A DNA stretch of 64,000 bases, taken from Tethya wilhelma. Lineage: Eukaryota; Porifera; Demospongiae; Tethyida; Tethyidae. Position 1 is the first letter of the stretch. Every line of letters begins with the position of its first letter. Position numbers and translations under genes: made by a program. Location of the stretch: positions 1,244,216 through 1,308,215 of the forward strand of contig CAXIPT010000013.1 of assembly GCA_964030475.1 (NCBI GenBank). The letters run 5' to 3'. The notes under the pieces are model-generated. The model was not told the DNA's origin. It saw only the letters and a program-made list of their open reading frames with translations, and ran no database searches. Below, piece by piece: positions 32,775 to 52,879 of this stretch.

Positions 32775-35162
32775 AGGATATGTGTTTATAGTAGAACTTC
32801 TTGAACATTGAATTGGACGACCAGTCTATACGGCTCACTCAGTTAGAGCTACATCCATTTCAGTGGCCTTTGATAAGGGTGTCAACCTCTCGGAAATTAT
32901 CTCCACTGCGTAAGAATCCATTACACCTGCATCCTTTAGGACGTGCTTTAGCCAGTGAGCTATCGTAATCGTAGCTGAGGTCACTGGATGGTTGGGCTTA
33001 TTCAGGCCAAGGAAGAGTCATTAGCCCAGGAGGATGTATGGGCAATATACTCCCTCAGTGTCTCGACTGGACACAACACTGAACCTGGCAAGGGGCCATA
33101 GTGTGAGGAAATAGACTTGTCAGGTCTGGCTGTTTTGGTTAAGGGATACTAACTTAAAAACAGCACCATCCTCAGTTTGGGATAAGTATTGGAGGTCCAG
33201 AGCACAGAGATCTGAAACTCGGTCAGAATTGGCAAGAACAAGTAACATCACCAACTTCAATGTGAGGTACTTTATACCCAGAGATGAAGAATTTCCTTTA
33301 GATTCTAAATAATTGACAACTATGGAGATGTTCCATCTACCTTTGTATCTAGGTTCAGGAGGTCGAATGTTGAACATACCTTTCATCAACCTTGAAACTA
33401 GGGGGTGTTTCCCAACTAGGAATCCCTTGATTGGCATGTGGGTTCAAGAGCGATTAGAATTCAATGCGCTATGCTGTTTCCCTTGATCAAATTGGGATGA
33501 CAAAAACTTGATTACCTCTTCTAAAGGGACATTAGTGTTCAATTGCACCACAAGTGCCACTATTTGAATAAGATGCTTCTGTGATGGGTCTCCAAGATGA
33601 GCATATGATTTGAATAGCTCTTTCCGAGAGTCTGTTACCTTCGAGTGAACTCCTGATACAGTCCATGGCACTAGACTTAGGTGGCCTTGGAGTATCAGTC
33701 AGTGACTGTTTCTCCACGGGTCTGTCAGAATTTGTGGCATGTCTGGGAGCAGAATTGGAATTTCTGTCACCATCTCTATTACTAGTGGAAACCACGCCTG
33801 AGACTTCCAAAGAGGTGTTATGATGATCATTTGGGGGACTTCCTCGGCGTTGATCTTCGCTAGACAGCGACCTATCAGGCAAAAGGGAGGGAAGGCATAT
33901 CCCTTCGCTAGGTTCCATGGCTGATAAAGAGCATCCACTGCTGTGGCTCAGGGATCTGCTTTCCAACTATAGTATTTTGGTAGTTTCACTGAGAGGAGGG
34001 ATGCAAAAATCCACTGTGCATGGGCCTCTTTTCAACATTAGTGCCTGAAAAATAGTCATATCTAGTGACCACTCAGACGAGTCTACTCTTGCCCTCAACT
34101 CTATGTCTGCCATCTGATTCTGAGAACCTGGTAGATGCTCTGCTGATATGGTGATTTTCCACTGTAAGCACTATTCCCACATTTCTAGGCTATTCTCATG
34201 ATGATTGGGGAGTGAGTACTTCCCATCTCGTTGATGTGTGCCACAGAGGTCATGTTGTCGATTTTCAGATGAACATGCATGTTGCCTTCCTCCGCTGCAT
34301 AGCATTGAACAGTTAACAAAGTGGACAACAACTCCTTGGCGTTGATATGGAGGTGTATTTCTTGTTGGCTCCAAACTCCTCCGGAGAATCCCTGGGGTTG
34401 ACTCGGGTTGCTCCCCATCTTTGGTTTGAAGCATCGGATTCCAAAATTATTGAGGGCTACATTGGTAGTATTGGCTTGGAATTCCAAAGGTGGGACTACT
34501 TTGCCCTCTACTTCAGGTCTGTACTCGCTCTCTGACTCAATTGCACAACTGTGTCGTATGAGTCGTGAAGGTTGAGGGAGTTGTTTATCAACTGTTAAAG
34601 AGTTCGACATTGCAAGGGTGCAGGAAGTACTGCTGGTTTGAAGGAGGTAATTACTCCACTTATCCTGGCCAATTCCCTGATACTCATGGTCTCCCTATTC
34701 AGAGGGGACTTGCACCAAGACCGAAGGGACAATAACTTCTCTCGAGTTACTGACAAGGTCATGGTCAGGGTGTTGATCAGGTAGCCTATGAATTCTATCT
34801 CCTGTGTAAGATCTGGAATAGATTTCTTCTTGCTTAGCAGGAAGCCCAGAGATGTAAGTTCTAATTGAACAGCACTTGTGAAAGTTGCGTTTTAGATCTT
34901 CTTTGTCTTCCCTAAGATCAGAAGGTCGTCCAGGTACATCAGACAGTGTATACCTTGCTCCCTCAGTTGTGACAAAACTGGGCAGAGAAGTTTGATGAAA
35001 ACGAAGGAAGCACAGCTGACACCGAATGGAAGGCAGGTAAACTGAAAGAGTCTGTTCCTCCATCTGAATTGGAAAACTTCCTGTGAGCTTGTTTGATGAG
35101 GACCAAAAGGTATGCCTCCTTTAAATCCAATTTGGCCATGAAATCTCCTTTTCGAATGATGT
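32775..35162 (-). pseudogene. DIRS-like retrotransposon pol (RT - RNase H - tyrosine recombinase)
   Basis: Read on the minus strand from 35162. RT: KLDLKEAY, then LPFGVSCASFVF and LMYLDDLLIL (catalytic YLDD) around 34920-35120. RNase H: GGVWSQQEIHLHINAKELL and LKIDNMTSVAHINEMGS around 34200-34380. Tyrosine recombinase: FNIRPPEPRYKGRWN, LVLANSDRVSDLCALD around 33150-33400, then VETLREYIAHT and a final DWSSNSMFKKFYY with the catalytic Tyr near 32800. Several frameshifts and stops separate the blocks. An N at 35163 cuts the 5' side, so gag is missing here. The domain order is typical of DIRS/Ngaro-type YR retrotransposons. Confidence 0.8.
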
Positions 35163-35163
35163 N

Positions 35164-35776
35164 TCCCTCCCACCGGAAATTAAGCGAGAGAGAAAAGGAA
35201 AGAGGGAGCCTGGTATCTAAAATCACGTGGGGTAGAAGGGTGGTGGAAGGGTGATTAGTGTGCGTGGGCATGGCGATTGATATCTTAGCCTGCCCACGCT
35301 TTAAATTGGAGTTCAACTGAGTTCAACAGTGGAAAACCGTGAAAAACAAACGGTAGATTGTGCATTTATAACAGAAACAGCAAACGGGTGTTAGAAAGAG
35401 TATTATTAGGCTGTCTATGGCTTGAGTCTGCATCAAACTGTCCAAAATTAGCTGACCTGGCAACTTGAATGCTCGCGAGCTGATTTTCTACCAAGTATTG
35501 GTAGTGTAGAGCACCAGTAAGTTATACACTATAACCATAGACTATTGATAGACAATATACTACTAGCGACTAGCTTTCTTTACAACTTTGTAGCTACATG
35601 TAGCGCTCAGCGATCGCGAATATTGCTTCTGTGCGCAGAACCAAGAATTTGACGTCATTATTCTAACCGCCGCACCCACGCATTTATTCAATTGACGTCA
35701 TACACATGATTTCAGATACCAGGCTCCCTCTTTCTTTGCCATTTCATTTCCAGAGAGGGAGCCTGGGAACGAGGCT
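35164..35776. mobile_element. Family E element, copy E2 (left end cut by N)
   Basis: It starts within the left TIR directly after the N at 35163 and ends GGGAACGAGGCTA at 35776. The right 9-bp flank CAGTAAACT is the complement of the duplication around E2' (AGTTTACTG), so both copies represent the same original insertion. Confidence 0.7.
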
Positions 35777-36135
35777 ACAGTAAACTTAGCGTGCATGGAT
35801 TGAATCTAGGCTAGAAGAGCAGTATAGCTTAAAGTCCATCTGGTTTGAGAATGCTGGTAGTAAAACATGAATAACTTTCTAAATATCCAACTGATTTCAA
35901 ACTTTCAAGCACCATTGGAAAGCACTCGATCTTCCTGTCCTTTTGGTTGCTTTTTCAGCTTCCTACGCCTTACCAATCAAAAGTTAGCTATTTTGTCCCA
36001 TAGAAAAAGTATGGTTATGAATCTCATTAATTCACTTCTGGCGGCATTCTTAAACCAGATAGACTTTAGTCTTGTCTTTTATCACCATGAAAGCTGTGAA
36101 ATAATTGTCATATACCGTGGTTTCAAAAACTGGGC
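35777..36135. repeat. Flank of E2, inverted copy of 45809-46179
   Basis: About 360 bases (for example CTAGATTCAATCCATGCACG on the complementary strand) match 45809-46179 in inverse orientation with few differences. The left copy continues to 36136 and beyond, whereas the right copy stops at the N at 45808. Confidence 0.8.
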
Positions 36136-37543
36136 TGGTACAAAAACCACACTATGTGGGTATTTGGCGGATTTGTGCGCGAAACCATGGTAACTACATG
36201 GTAAACCACACAACCACGGATTTCCGCAGACCGTTTTTCACCTGGGGAGGATCAAATAAGAAACCAAAATTAAAATTCTTGACGACTGTTGAAAGTGCAT
36301 GAAATCATCACTTGTTGGTAATAAGAAAACTTTTGGCGTTTTGAAGCATTTTCGAAACTTAATATTTCACTAGTAACTGTTGCTTTATAAGCCATAAATC
36401 TCCAGAATTTTCAAAAAATGTTCTAAAACTACTTTTTAAACTAACAAAATGCAAAGGCTTGGACAAATACCAATGGCCTACTCTACCAAACGTAGTACAA
36501 TGTTAAAGCAGTCTATTGTCAAATGAAATTTGGGATCTTAACTCCCACTGGAAGCTGCTTTCTACCCCTATTACTAAATTAAATATTTGGCATATTTTTT
36601 GGCTTTATGCAAGCATTTCTTGCTTATACTCAACAGTTAAGAGCTAACATATTCATCAATGAAGCTTCTAACCTAATAAAACCTCCACTCTTTAACCGAT
36701 TATAATATACAGTTGATGTGTTATCGAGTAAACACGTGGGTGTTGCAAACCGTGGTTGACACAATAATGCATCATGGCTGCTTTTAAATTAGCAACTTTT
36801 TGCAAACAAAGCAATTATCCCTAAAATTCATATATGAATAAGTAAGGGACTACTCTACTAATATAAAGTTAGAGTTAAAACACAGCAAATTATCTTTACA
36901 GCTAGTTGTCACAATGAGTGTGCCTAGGCTTATGCACCAACGGTGCCTTCATTTCTCAGTTTTGTAGAGACATACGTCGAGACTTTTTCTATTATCAATC
37001 ATAAAGTGTTTTATGCAATTGCTAAGCAGCAAGCGAGGCAGCTTGCAGGTAGAAACTCGGCTAGGCAGGTAGAAACTCGGCTTTACTAATATTGATATTA
37101 CATGCAGTTAGATGGCTGCCCATATGTATGAGCAGAATTTTGGCTAGCGCTACAAAATTTGATGTGAGAGACATTAGTACTGCTACTTCATGTTAGCACA
37201 AAGTTTGCATGAAAAATATTAAGTACAGTTTGAGTTGCAGTATACCAGGGTTTCATCTAAAATTATACATACGAAGAGAAGGTTCGTGACCACTCCCACT
37301 TTTCTCTCTTCTCTAATTGATATGGATTGACATTGTGCATAGAAATCAGAAATTGACTCTGGAAAATCAATTATTATGAGTTCAGTAGTAGTAGTAGCTG
37401 GCTTTGTGAAACCTACTATTAAATAATTGGTGAAAAGTTTTGGAGGGGAAGTTGTCACTTTTGGGTGAAAAGGTTTACCCTTGTCCCCACCCACCCTCAA
37501 CTAGATGAAATCCTGAGTACTATAATATAACTGATGCACATGC
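36136..37543. other. Gene-free stretch, expected 3' side of the kinase gene
   Basis: On the minus strand I looked for the remaining C-lobe exons of the kinase and found none. A short GTA/ACT tract lies near 37385. A family F end (GCACCAACGGTGC) occurs at about 36938. Confidence 0.4.
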
Positions 37544-37549
37544 ACTTAC

Positions 37550-45807
<8,258 letters not shown>

Positions 45808-45808
45808 N

Positions 45809-46179
45809 TTGTACCAGCCCAGTTTTTGGAGTGAAACCACGGTATATGACAATTATTTCACAGCTTTCATGGTGATAAAAGACAAGACTAAAGTCTATCT
45901 GGTTAAAGAATGCCGCCAGAATTGAATTAATGAGATTCATAACCATACTTTTTCTATGGGACAAAATAGCTAACTTTTGATTGGTAAGGCGTAGGAAGCT
46001 GAAAAAGCAACCAAAAGGACAGGAAGATCGAGTGCTTTCCAATGGTGCTTGAAAGTTTGAAATCAGTTGGATATTTAGAAAGTTATTCATGTTTTACTAC
46101 CAGCATTCTCAAACCAGATGGACTTTAAGCTATACTGCTCTTCTAGCCTAGATTCAATCCATGCACGCTAAGTTTACTG
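45809..46179. repeat. Inverted copy of the 35777-36135 segment
   Basis: It begins at the N at 45808 with GTACCAGCCCAGTTTTTGG and matches the other copy base for base apart from a few differences, ending at the E2' insertion site AGTTTACTG. Confidence 0.8.
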
Positions 46180-47626
46180 TAGCCTCGTTCCCAGGCTCCC
46201 TCTCTGGAAATGAAATGGCAAAGAAAGAGGGAGCCTGGTATCTAAAATCATGTGTATGACGTCAATTGAATAAATGCGTGGGTGCGGCGGTTAGAATAAT
46301 GACGTCAAATTCTTGGTTCTGCGCACAGAAGCAATATTCGCGATCGCTGAGCGCTACATGTAGCTACAAAGTTGTAAAGAAAGCTAGTCGCTAGTAGTAT
46401 ATTGTCTATCAATAGTCTATGGTTATAGTGTATAACTTACTGGTGCTCTACACTACCAATACTTGGTAGATGAAAAGGCACCAAGGTGCTTAACCCTTGG
46501 CGCCATACCAATACAATACATTGTCACACATGACAATCTAGCTTCCAGTACAACGAACAGTGGATCCAGCAGAGGATACTAGCTACTATTACTATTTTTA
46601 CCATGAGGACGGATGCCCTGCTGGACCAGGAGGCTCCCGGCTGAGTAGTGGCAGCGCGTGACCGGCTAGTACACAGAGAATATTTGGTCACTAACAATGA
46701 TCTGATCATGACTATCTAAATGTTAACTGCAAAGATATAGTTAGAGTACTAGCACTGTACTATAGCTGGCAAGTTCACATATAAACATGACGTTATTCAG
46801 TGGATTGTTCACTGATCAGCCAGCTAGGCATTAATAGCTCTGTCATGCCTTGGATTCATTAAAAACATGCTTAAAATATGTCAAAACAGCATGATTAATA
46901 AGAGTATATAGTATTATTGCGTGTTAAATTTACCTACAAAGTAAGTTAGTTGCCCCTCAACTTCTCCTGCATGCTTCTGCCAAGTGAAAACTAGTCTATT
47001 CTAAATAACGCACACTAAGAAATGGGCGTGATTAGCAGGTGTGGCCTCGAAGCTTAGCGCTCAGAGAGGCTGAAAAGCCTCAGATCTCAGGAACTACAAG
47101 GTTTTGTTGAATGCTACGTGTACTTCTTTTAGATAATATCAATTATTTTACCTTAGTGTACCGCTTTTGAAGACTGGGCCTTCCGTTCTTGAAATATAGA
47201 GTGCAGAAAAAATCTGTCAGACAGACAGACAGACATACAAAACGACTACCGTAACCCTTGCTGCGCATGCGCGCGCCAAGGGTTAAAAATCAGCTCGCAA
47301 GCATTCAAGTTGCCAGGTCAGCTAATTTTGGACAGTTTGATGCAGACTCAAGCCTTAGACAGCCTAATAACACTCTTTCTAACACCCGTTTGCTGTTTCT
47401 GTTATAAATGCACAATCTACCGTTTGTTTTCCACGGTTTTCCACTGTTGAACTCAGTTGAACTCCAATTTAAAGCGTGGGCAGGCTAAGATATCAATCGC
47501 CATGCCCACGCACACTAATCACCCTTCTACCACCCTTCTACCCCACGTGATTTTAGATACTAGGCTCCCTCTTTCCTTTTCTCTCTCGCTTAATTTCCGG
47601 TGGGAGGGAGCCTAGGAACAAGGCTA
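46180..47626. mobile_element. Family E element, copy E2', carrying a family F insert
   Basis: TAGCCTCGTTCCCAGGCTCC at the left end, AGGAACAAGGCTA at the right, with an exact 9-bp duplication AGTTTACTG (46171-46179, 47627-47635). It is the inverted partner of E2 but interrupted by the F element at 46471-47285. Confidence 0.85.
46471..47285. mobile_element. Family F element, copy 2
   Basis: Left end with the hairpin GGCACCAAGGTGC then TTAACCCTTGGCGC; right end GCGCGCCAAGGGTTAA, preceded by a CAGA repeat and ACGACTACCGTAACCCT as in copy 1. It is absent from the equivalent position of E2, so it inserted after the segment was duplicated, or the two copies are alleles. Confidence 0.65.
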
Positions 47627-47639
47627 AGTTTACTGATTC

Positions 47640-48065
47640 ACAGACATACAGAAATTATTTTCGCTAGACACACTGCTTCTGAATCAACAGTGCTTTTTTC
47701 TTACATTACACACTTGAAAAAGCTTATTTTGGCTTACCTTAGTCCAAAAATGGAGTTTTTGTACTTACAAATGCTACCACGAGGCTAAAATTGACTCCAT
47801 TCATTTGCTGTGTCATCTCAAGTGTCAGAGCTTTGCTAGTCTTGTAGCTCAGGCGCTTTGTGTACGCTGTAAGTAGACATGTCTACACGCCTTTCAAAGG
47901 TGCTAGCAATTGCTAGCTAGTTTTTCTCCGTGGTTTATTGGCAGTAAAAAGTGGCAACGCATGGTAAATGGCAAGACACAGCGGAATACCGCTAGTAAAA
48001 TACTGCAGTTTACCACATAATTTCGCATTTTTACCTTGGATTTCCGCTCCCATTTCCACCCAGGA
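47640..48065. other. Gene-free stretch
   Basis: No recognised gene or shared repeat. Confidence 0.35.
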
Positions 48066-48070
48066 CTCTA

Positions 48071-48296
48071 TTTAAAAAAATTGGTAATGTGATGAGACAC
48101 AAGAATGGCTAAATCATAAAAAGAAAAGCAAGCAAGATTGAATAGCTCTTAGATTGTGTGCAAAATCTTTCTGTGGGCTGTATGTAATACTCTTTTGCCA
48201 TCTAAAATCCCATATTTTGCCCACAGGAAATTCTGTACACATTCTAACAAGCATTCCATCTTGTTTGCTTTCTTTTTATAGTTTACTGTATCTCAC
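48071..48296. repeat. R1 palindrome A, diverged copy
   Basis: Both arms are recognisable (GAGACACAAGAATGGCTAAA; CATTCCATCTTGTTTGC) but with many changes. It directly abuts the next A copy. Confidence 0.6.
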
Positions 48297-48900
48297 AAGT
48301 AAAAAAAAAAAAAATTGAAAATGTAATGAGACACAGAAATAGCTAAAACGTAATTTTAAATAAAGCAAATAAGGTGGAATGGTTGTTGGAGTGTGTGCAG
48401 AATTCTTCCTGTATGGGCTGCATGTAGCACTCTCTTTCTGTATTGAGTCTCTCATTTTGCCAACGGCAAGAATTCCTTACACACCCTAACAGCCATTCAA
48501 TTTTGTGTGCTTTCTTTTAGTCAAGATATAAGAAGTAGAAGGGAAAAAAGGAAAAGATGAAATAGAATTGGAGGTTTGAGATATGTTACTTTAGCGATGG
48601 TTTTAGTCTATGTTTCTGGAAAGAGAAAGAGCTGTAAAGTGTAGCTTTAGAAGCCTTTTAGTGCTATGCGCTTAGCTTGTGCCTAGTTATTTGCATGAAT
48701 ATTTGTATTCTGCCAATGGGCCATCCTTGCCATTTGTGTGTACCCAGTACTACTGTACTGGGAATTACATTTCTAATCGGTTTTTTTGTTGCTGTTATTT
48801 GTTCTCATTTTTTAGTAATCCTATGAATCACATTTGAGTTTATGTGTGTATGCAAGTTACTTGGAGGCTGAAGCTGTATGGGGGTCTGGCAAGCATGATA
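48297..48900. mobile_element. R1 palindrome A interrupted by a block B fragment
   Basis: The left arm and loop of A run to about 48525. A 3' piece of block B follows (48526-48764, ending in hairpin CCCAGTACTACTGTACTGGG), then A resumes with TTACATTTCTAATCGG and the linker seen in other copies. This reads as one R1 end inserted into another R1 copy. Confidence 0.6.
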
Positions 48901-49046
48901 ACTATTTTCCTTGCTTTAATGGACCTGTGTCACTATATAAGCAGTGTTTTGTTACTATATTTTAACATGACCAGAAACCTTACAGTTTTGAGTGCCCATT
49001 TCATGCACTACTAAGACTTGTAATAATATTTAGCTGACCATATAGT

Positions 49047-49644
49047 TAGCCTCCAACCAGGCACTCTCCCACTAATTTTTTTTGCACGTGAATTTTCATC
49101 CACGTGCAAGGGAAGGAGAGAGCCTGAAAGATTTTAATCAAGTGCACGTTGTGGTTGGATGTGGTTAGGGAGTTGCAGTCAAAGTCGCCCACGATTGCCC
49201 TTTGATCCAGTTCGTAGCGCTCGAAGTCGACGAGAAGCTGTCCTTTTCAATCGTCAAGCTTCAAAACTATGTCTCTCTAGTATCCACAGACTTGCAGTAA
49301 GTCGCCATTTTGTATGAAGAATAGTGGTAGCAAAAACATTCAAAAGTTTGCCAACTTTTTTCCTCCACGGTAGTAGTTAATGCTAACAGCACAGGACACA
49401 GTCATCTCTTTAGTTTCTTGGACAAAATTGTTGCTACACGAGTAAAAAGGACAGCTTCTCGTTGAGTTGAAGTGCTAAAAATAAATCAAAGGACAAGTGT
49501 GGGTGATTTTGACCGCAACACCCTAACCACATCCAACCAAGACGTGCACGTGATTAAAATCTTCCAGGCTGTCTCCCTTCCTTGTACGCAGATGATAATT
49601 CGCATGCAGAAAAAATTAGCAGGAGAGAGCCTGGTTCAAGGCTA
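49047..49644. mobile_element. MULE-like foldback element with exact 9-bp TSD
   Basis: A 598-bp element; ends TAGCCTCCAACCAGGCACTC and its diverged complement, with inner arms (CACGTTGTGGTTGGATGTGG) inverted as well. The exact duplication CCATATAGT (49038-49046, 49645-49653) fits the Mutator superfamily. A different subfamily from E. Confidence 0.85.
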
Positions 49645-49653
49645 CCATATAGT

Positions 49654-50455
49654 AAGTACTGTTAGCAAAATGCACAATACATGAAGTAGTATGCAAACAC
49701 TCCCATAGTGGTAGCCATGTATAAGCAAAAAACGTCTTATATAGTGATACAGTTCCTTTAACTCCCTTTTAATGATAATCTTAACCCTATGAGCACGGTG
49801 AGTGTATGTATACGCTCAATTTCTGCACTTTGAATTTCACGGCGAACGTGTATATATATATATATATATATATATGACCTGATCTGTACAACATTTCATT
49901 TCAACCCTCAGTAGTCTGACTTCATCATCCAATTTCAATGAGTAGCTAGGCCTTTCTTTTTTGTATTTCTTTTATAGTAGCAGCTAGACAAAGTTAATTT
50001 TATGATGCAACTGAGCAATAGTCAAACTAAAAGCCTCAAGCTCGGCGAGGGGGTCTGACGCACTAATATCCCTTTGCCTCTAAGGCTTTTTTTCTTGTTT
50101 GCTAACCAAGCTTTCAAAAGCGATGCTATGCTATGTAGCCTAACTCTCCCTGCACCTGCTCTGCGAGTTTTAAGTTTGTGCTTTAAATGCTGTAGAGAAA
50201 ACGTTGCTCTAAAACTGATCATCGCAATCGCGACAATTGTGACTATTAGCAATTTATTGTAAACTGCAAAGCCACACCTCTAGTTTTAACTTGAGTATAC
50301 TACTAGTGAGTCCCTAACCTATTCATATGTAGAGTTTAAAGTTCAGTGGTAATTGTTTAGCTTGCAAAAATCGAGCTAAAACTTGTATTACGTAACCGCA
50401 TTAGTGCATTGTTGCACATTTCGTGTTAGCAGTAAAATTATTGAATTATTAGTGC
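49654..50455. other. Gene-free stretch
   Basis: It contains a TA microsatellite (about 49850-49874). Two overlapping opposite frames near 50022-50262 show no motif. Confidence 0.4.
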
Positions 50456-50459
50456 ACGC

Positions 50460-51230
50460 TCAAAAGGTTAAGAAAGCATTCACCTCATAAATATTAAAGG
50501 AAAGTCTGAGAGTCTAGCATCAACTAGAAATCTTCAGGTATATAAGAAATAGTTTCAGGCAACTTGTATTTAGATTCCAGATTTTTTTTTGTGTGTTAAA
50601 GGCGCTCTCTCTCACGGAAGCGGAAGTAAATTCAAATTTACATTACGTAATGAAGCCACAAACAGATCACAAGTACGCGCAAAAATTAACTATGCGTACA
50701 AGTTTGCGTGGACTATGGTAGTTTTGGACAAAAATGCCAGGCTGCTGGCAGCTTGGATTCCTCACAGCAGCAGCAGATGGTAAGCGCTTCACATTTATCT
50801 AAAATACAGCCAGTAGCAAAAAAGTTTGCATCACCATGAGAAGTTCTGAGCCTGGGAACGCGACTAAGGTAGTATCAGTGCACTCTCAACAATATTCATT
50901 GGCCATACCAAGCTCCTGGAACTTGAACACGTTTGCTTCTTGAGCTACCAAGCCTCTTTTTTGCTTCCCCTTCGCATTTACTCCTTGGCTTTCAAGCATT
51001 TTATTCACTGAAACCAGTCACGTGGACGTCGACAATGAACTGCGACGTTTAGAATTACGCGAAATAATTGCATTCCGATGACGTATACAGGACAAATCAG
51101 ATTTGAAAATTGATTTTTGGGCCACGAAATCGAACTGAAATCACTTCCGTGAGAGAGCGCCTTTAAAAGGGTTGTCAATTTGAATTCACAAGTAGTTCAT
51201 GAATTATGTATGAGTATGAGCCAGTTAGCA
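50460..51230 (+). mobile_element. R1 linker/B fragment split by a TTAA element
   Basis: 50460-50599 matches the linker of the 12793 and 14704 copies (GCATTCACCTCATAAATATT) and 51163-51230 continues with diverged block B (GTTGTCAATTTGAATTC). The insert lies between them. Confidence 0.55.
50600..51162. mobile_element. TTAA-flanked MITE, family L, copy 1
   Basis: A 563-bp element with TIR AGGCGCTCTCTCTCACGGAA and its complement, flanked by TTAA (50596-50599, 51163-51166). The interior includes a CAG run near 50770 and no intact gene. Confidence 0.8.
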
Positions 51231-51234
51231 ACAT

Positions 51235-51580
51235 AGCTAACTTTGGGGAGTAGCACACAGTGTCACAGACTATTAACTGCTGTCAGATAGCAAAGTCTGA
51301 CTGCTGGGCTTGTAGCTAACTATATTGAACCACTGATGCATTTAGTAGCTTATAGCTGGCCCCAAATTTGTGTAAAATATATGCATGCCCTATATGCTTA
51401 GATAGAAAGCAGCTAGGCCAACTCCTGTACCATGTCTGTCTTGCCAAACAGCACTGACAAACAGTTCATCAACAGCAACCATGCAGAGAGCCATGTGCAC
51501 CTGAATCTTCAAAGTTCTGCTTCTTTTCAACACAAATGCTGCAATTGTACTTCAGATGTTCCAGTTCCAACCTAACAGTG
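51235..51580. other. Gene-free stretch
   Basis: No recognised gene or repeat. Confidence 0.35.
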
Positions 51581-51584
51581 TGTG

Positions 51585-51764
51585 TTTAGTCTTGAATCTC
51601 ACTCTCTGACAGCAAGTTCAAAGTTTAATCAAAGTCATTTATCTCACGTGATCCATTGGCACCTTTTCAGTCTTCTTTCTTGCTCGCTGATGGCCAACGT
51701 GATTTTTTTGCCAAGCTCAAAGAAAGTGAATAGGTTGGTATATTCCTAACCAGCTCAATCTTAA
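51585..51764 (+). repeat. DIRS-like terminal repeat / leader ahead of gag
   Basis: It contains TCTCTGACAGCAAGTTCAAA and TATCTCACGTGATCCATTGG shared with 32385-32520, and ends just before the gag start codon at 51765. Confidence 0.6.
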
Positions 51765-51990
51765 ATGTTGACTCGAGACTCGGACTCGGACTCAAACTCA
51801 ACTTCTGAAGAGGACACTGTGTCCTTCAATGCGCTAAGCAAAGGAGACCTAAGAGCAATTGCAAGTAACCCCAAGTACAATGCGCTTCTATTGGAACTCA
51901 TGAATATCCCAGAGGTCCCAAAGAGTCACTTGGCTGACACCCGAACTGACCCTAGCGGTACAGATGGTGGCAATGGGGCTGACAACCCGG
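51765..51990 (+). pseudogene. DIRS-like gag N-terminal fragment
   Basis: An open frame from ATG 51765: acidic, Ser-rich start (LTRDSDSDSNSTSEED), then GDLRAIASNPKYNALLLEL. It is truncated by the N at 51991. It matches the start of the opposite-strand frame at 51992-52728 with several substitutions. Confidence 0.6.
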
Positions 51991-51991
51991 N

Positions 51992-52728
51992 AGGAATACA
52001 AGTGCACGCTGTATCATGTCCAGAACGACTGGGGCCTGAACGAGGTCAGTATTCTCGGTTAGGTTTTGGTCTAGCAGTTGTGACCACAGGCCGTATAATA
52101 AAGCAGTAGCATTCAATACTGCTGTTTGGATCTGTTTCAGATCGCCATCCCTGGTATTGTTAATCTTGCCCTTCCAAAAGGTTTGAAGGAATTTGTCAAC
52201 TTCTGGTGTGGTAGTTGCCTTGCAGTCTGATTTGGGATCTGCTTTGAGCATTGCTTTCCTTTCTTTTTTAGACAGGCTTCGTCTGAAGTGTTTCTGTAGG
52301 TATTCCTCAATCAAAGAAGGGGGTTTGAAGTGATACTCGTCCTCCTCACATCCTGCTAAGATGGGATCAAAGCATTGGGAAGAAGATGCCTCAGCTTTGT
52401 TTCGCTTCGGATTAGGCTCATTCACCTCCTTATCTGCAATGAGGCTAGGGTTGCGTTTCCCTAACTTGTTAAGAACTGTGGGGTCAGCCACAACCTGCTT
52501 GGTGTTTGGTAGCTCTGGGTTGTCAGCCCCGTTGCCGCCATCTGTACCGCTAGGGTCAGTTCGGGTGTCAGCCGAATGACTCTCTGGGACCTCTGAGATA
52601 TTCATGAGTTCCAATAGAAGCGCGTTGTACTTGGGGTTACTTGCGATTGCTCTTAGGTCTCCTTCGCTTAGCGCGTCCAAGGACACGTTGTCCTCTTCTG
52701 AAGCTGAGTCCGAGTCTCGAGTCGACAT
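51992..52728 (-). pseudogene. DIRS-like gag fragment, better-preserved copy
   Basis: Minus frame from ATG 52726-52728, about 245 codons to the N: acidic Ser-rich start, GDLRAIASNPKYNALLLEL, a basic stretch with RRSLSKKERKAMLKADPKSD, then WSQLLDQNL and PVVLDMIQRALVF. The last motif resembles the conserved end of DIRS/Ngaro gag-like ORF1 proteins. The C-terminus is lost at the N. The facing copy on the plus strand makes a head-on arrangement. Confidence 0.6.
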
Positions 52729-52875
52729 TTGAGATCGAGCTGGTTAGGAATACTCCAATGTATTCACTTTCTTTGAGCTTGGTAAAAAAACCACGTTGGC
52801 TGTCAGCGAGCAAGAAAGAAGACTGAAAAGGCGCCAATACATGGATCACGTGAGATAAATGAATTTGATTAGAGT
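52729..52875 (-). repeat. DIRS-like terminal repeat, inverted copy
   Basis: Complement of the 51585-51764 block (GATCACGTGAGATAAATGAA), in leader position for the minus-strand gag. Confidence 0.6.
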
Positions 52876-52879
52876 GAGC

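Noticed and set aside
33532..33966. Minus frames overlapping the DIRS pol (144 and 79 codons)
   Set aside because: They lie in other frames than the RNase H and recombinase motifs and overlap each other, so they are shadows or decayed linker.
49801..49880. Possible promoter (TATATA run)
   Set aside because: It is a simple TA microsatellite with no gene start next to it.
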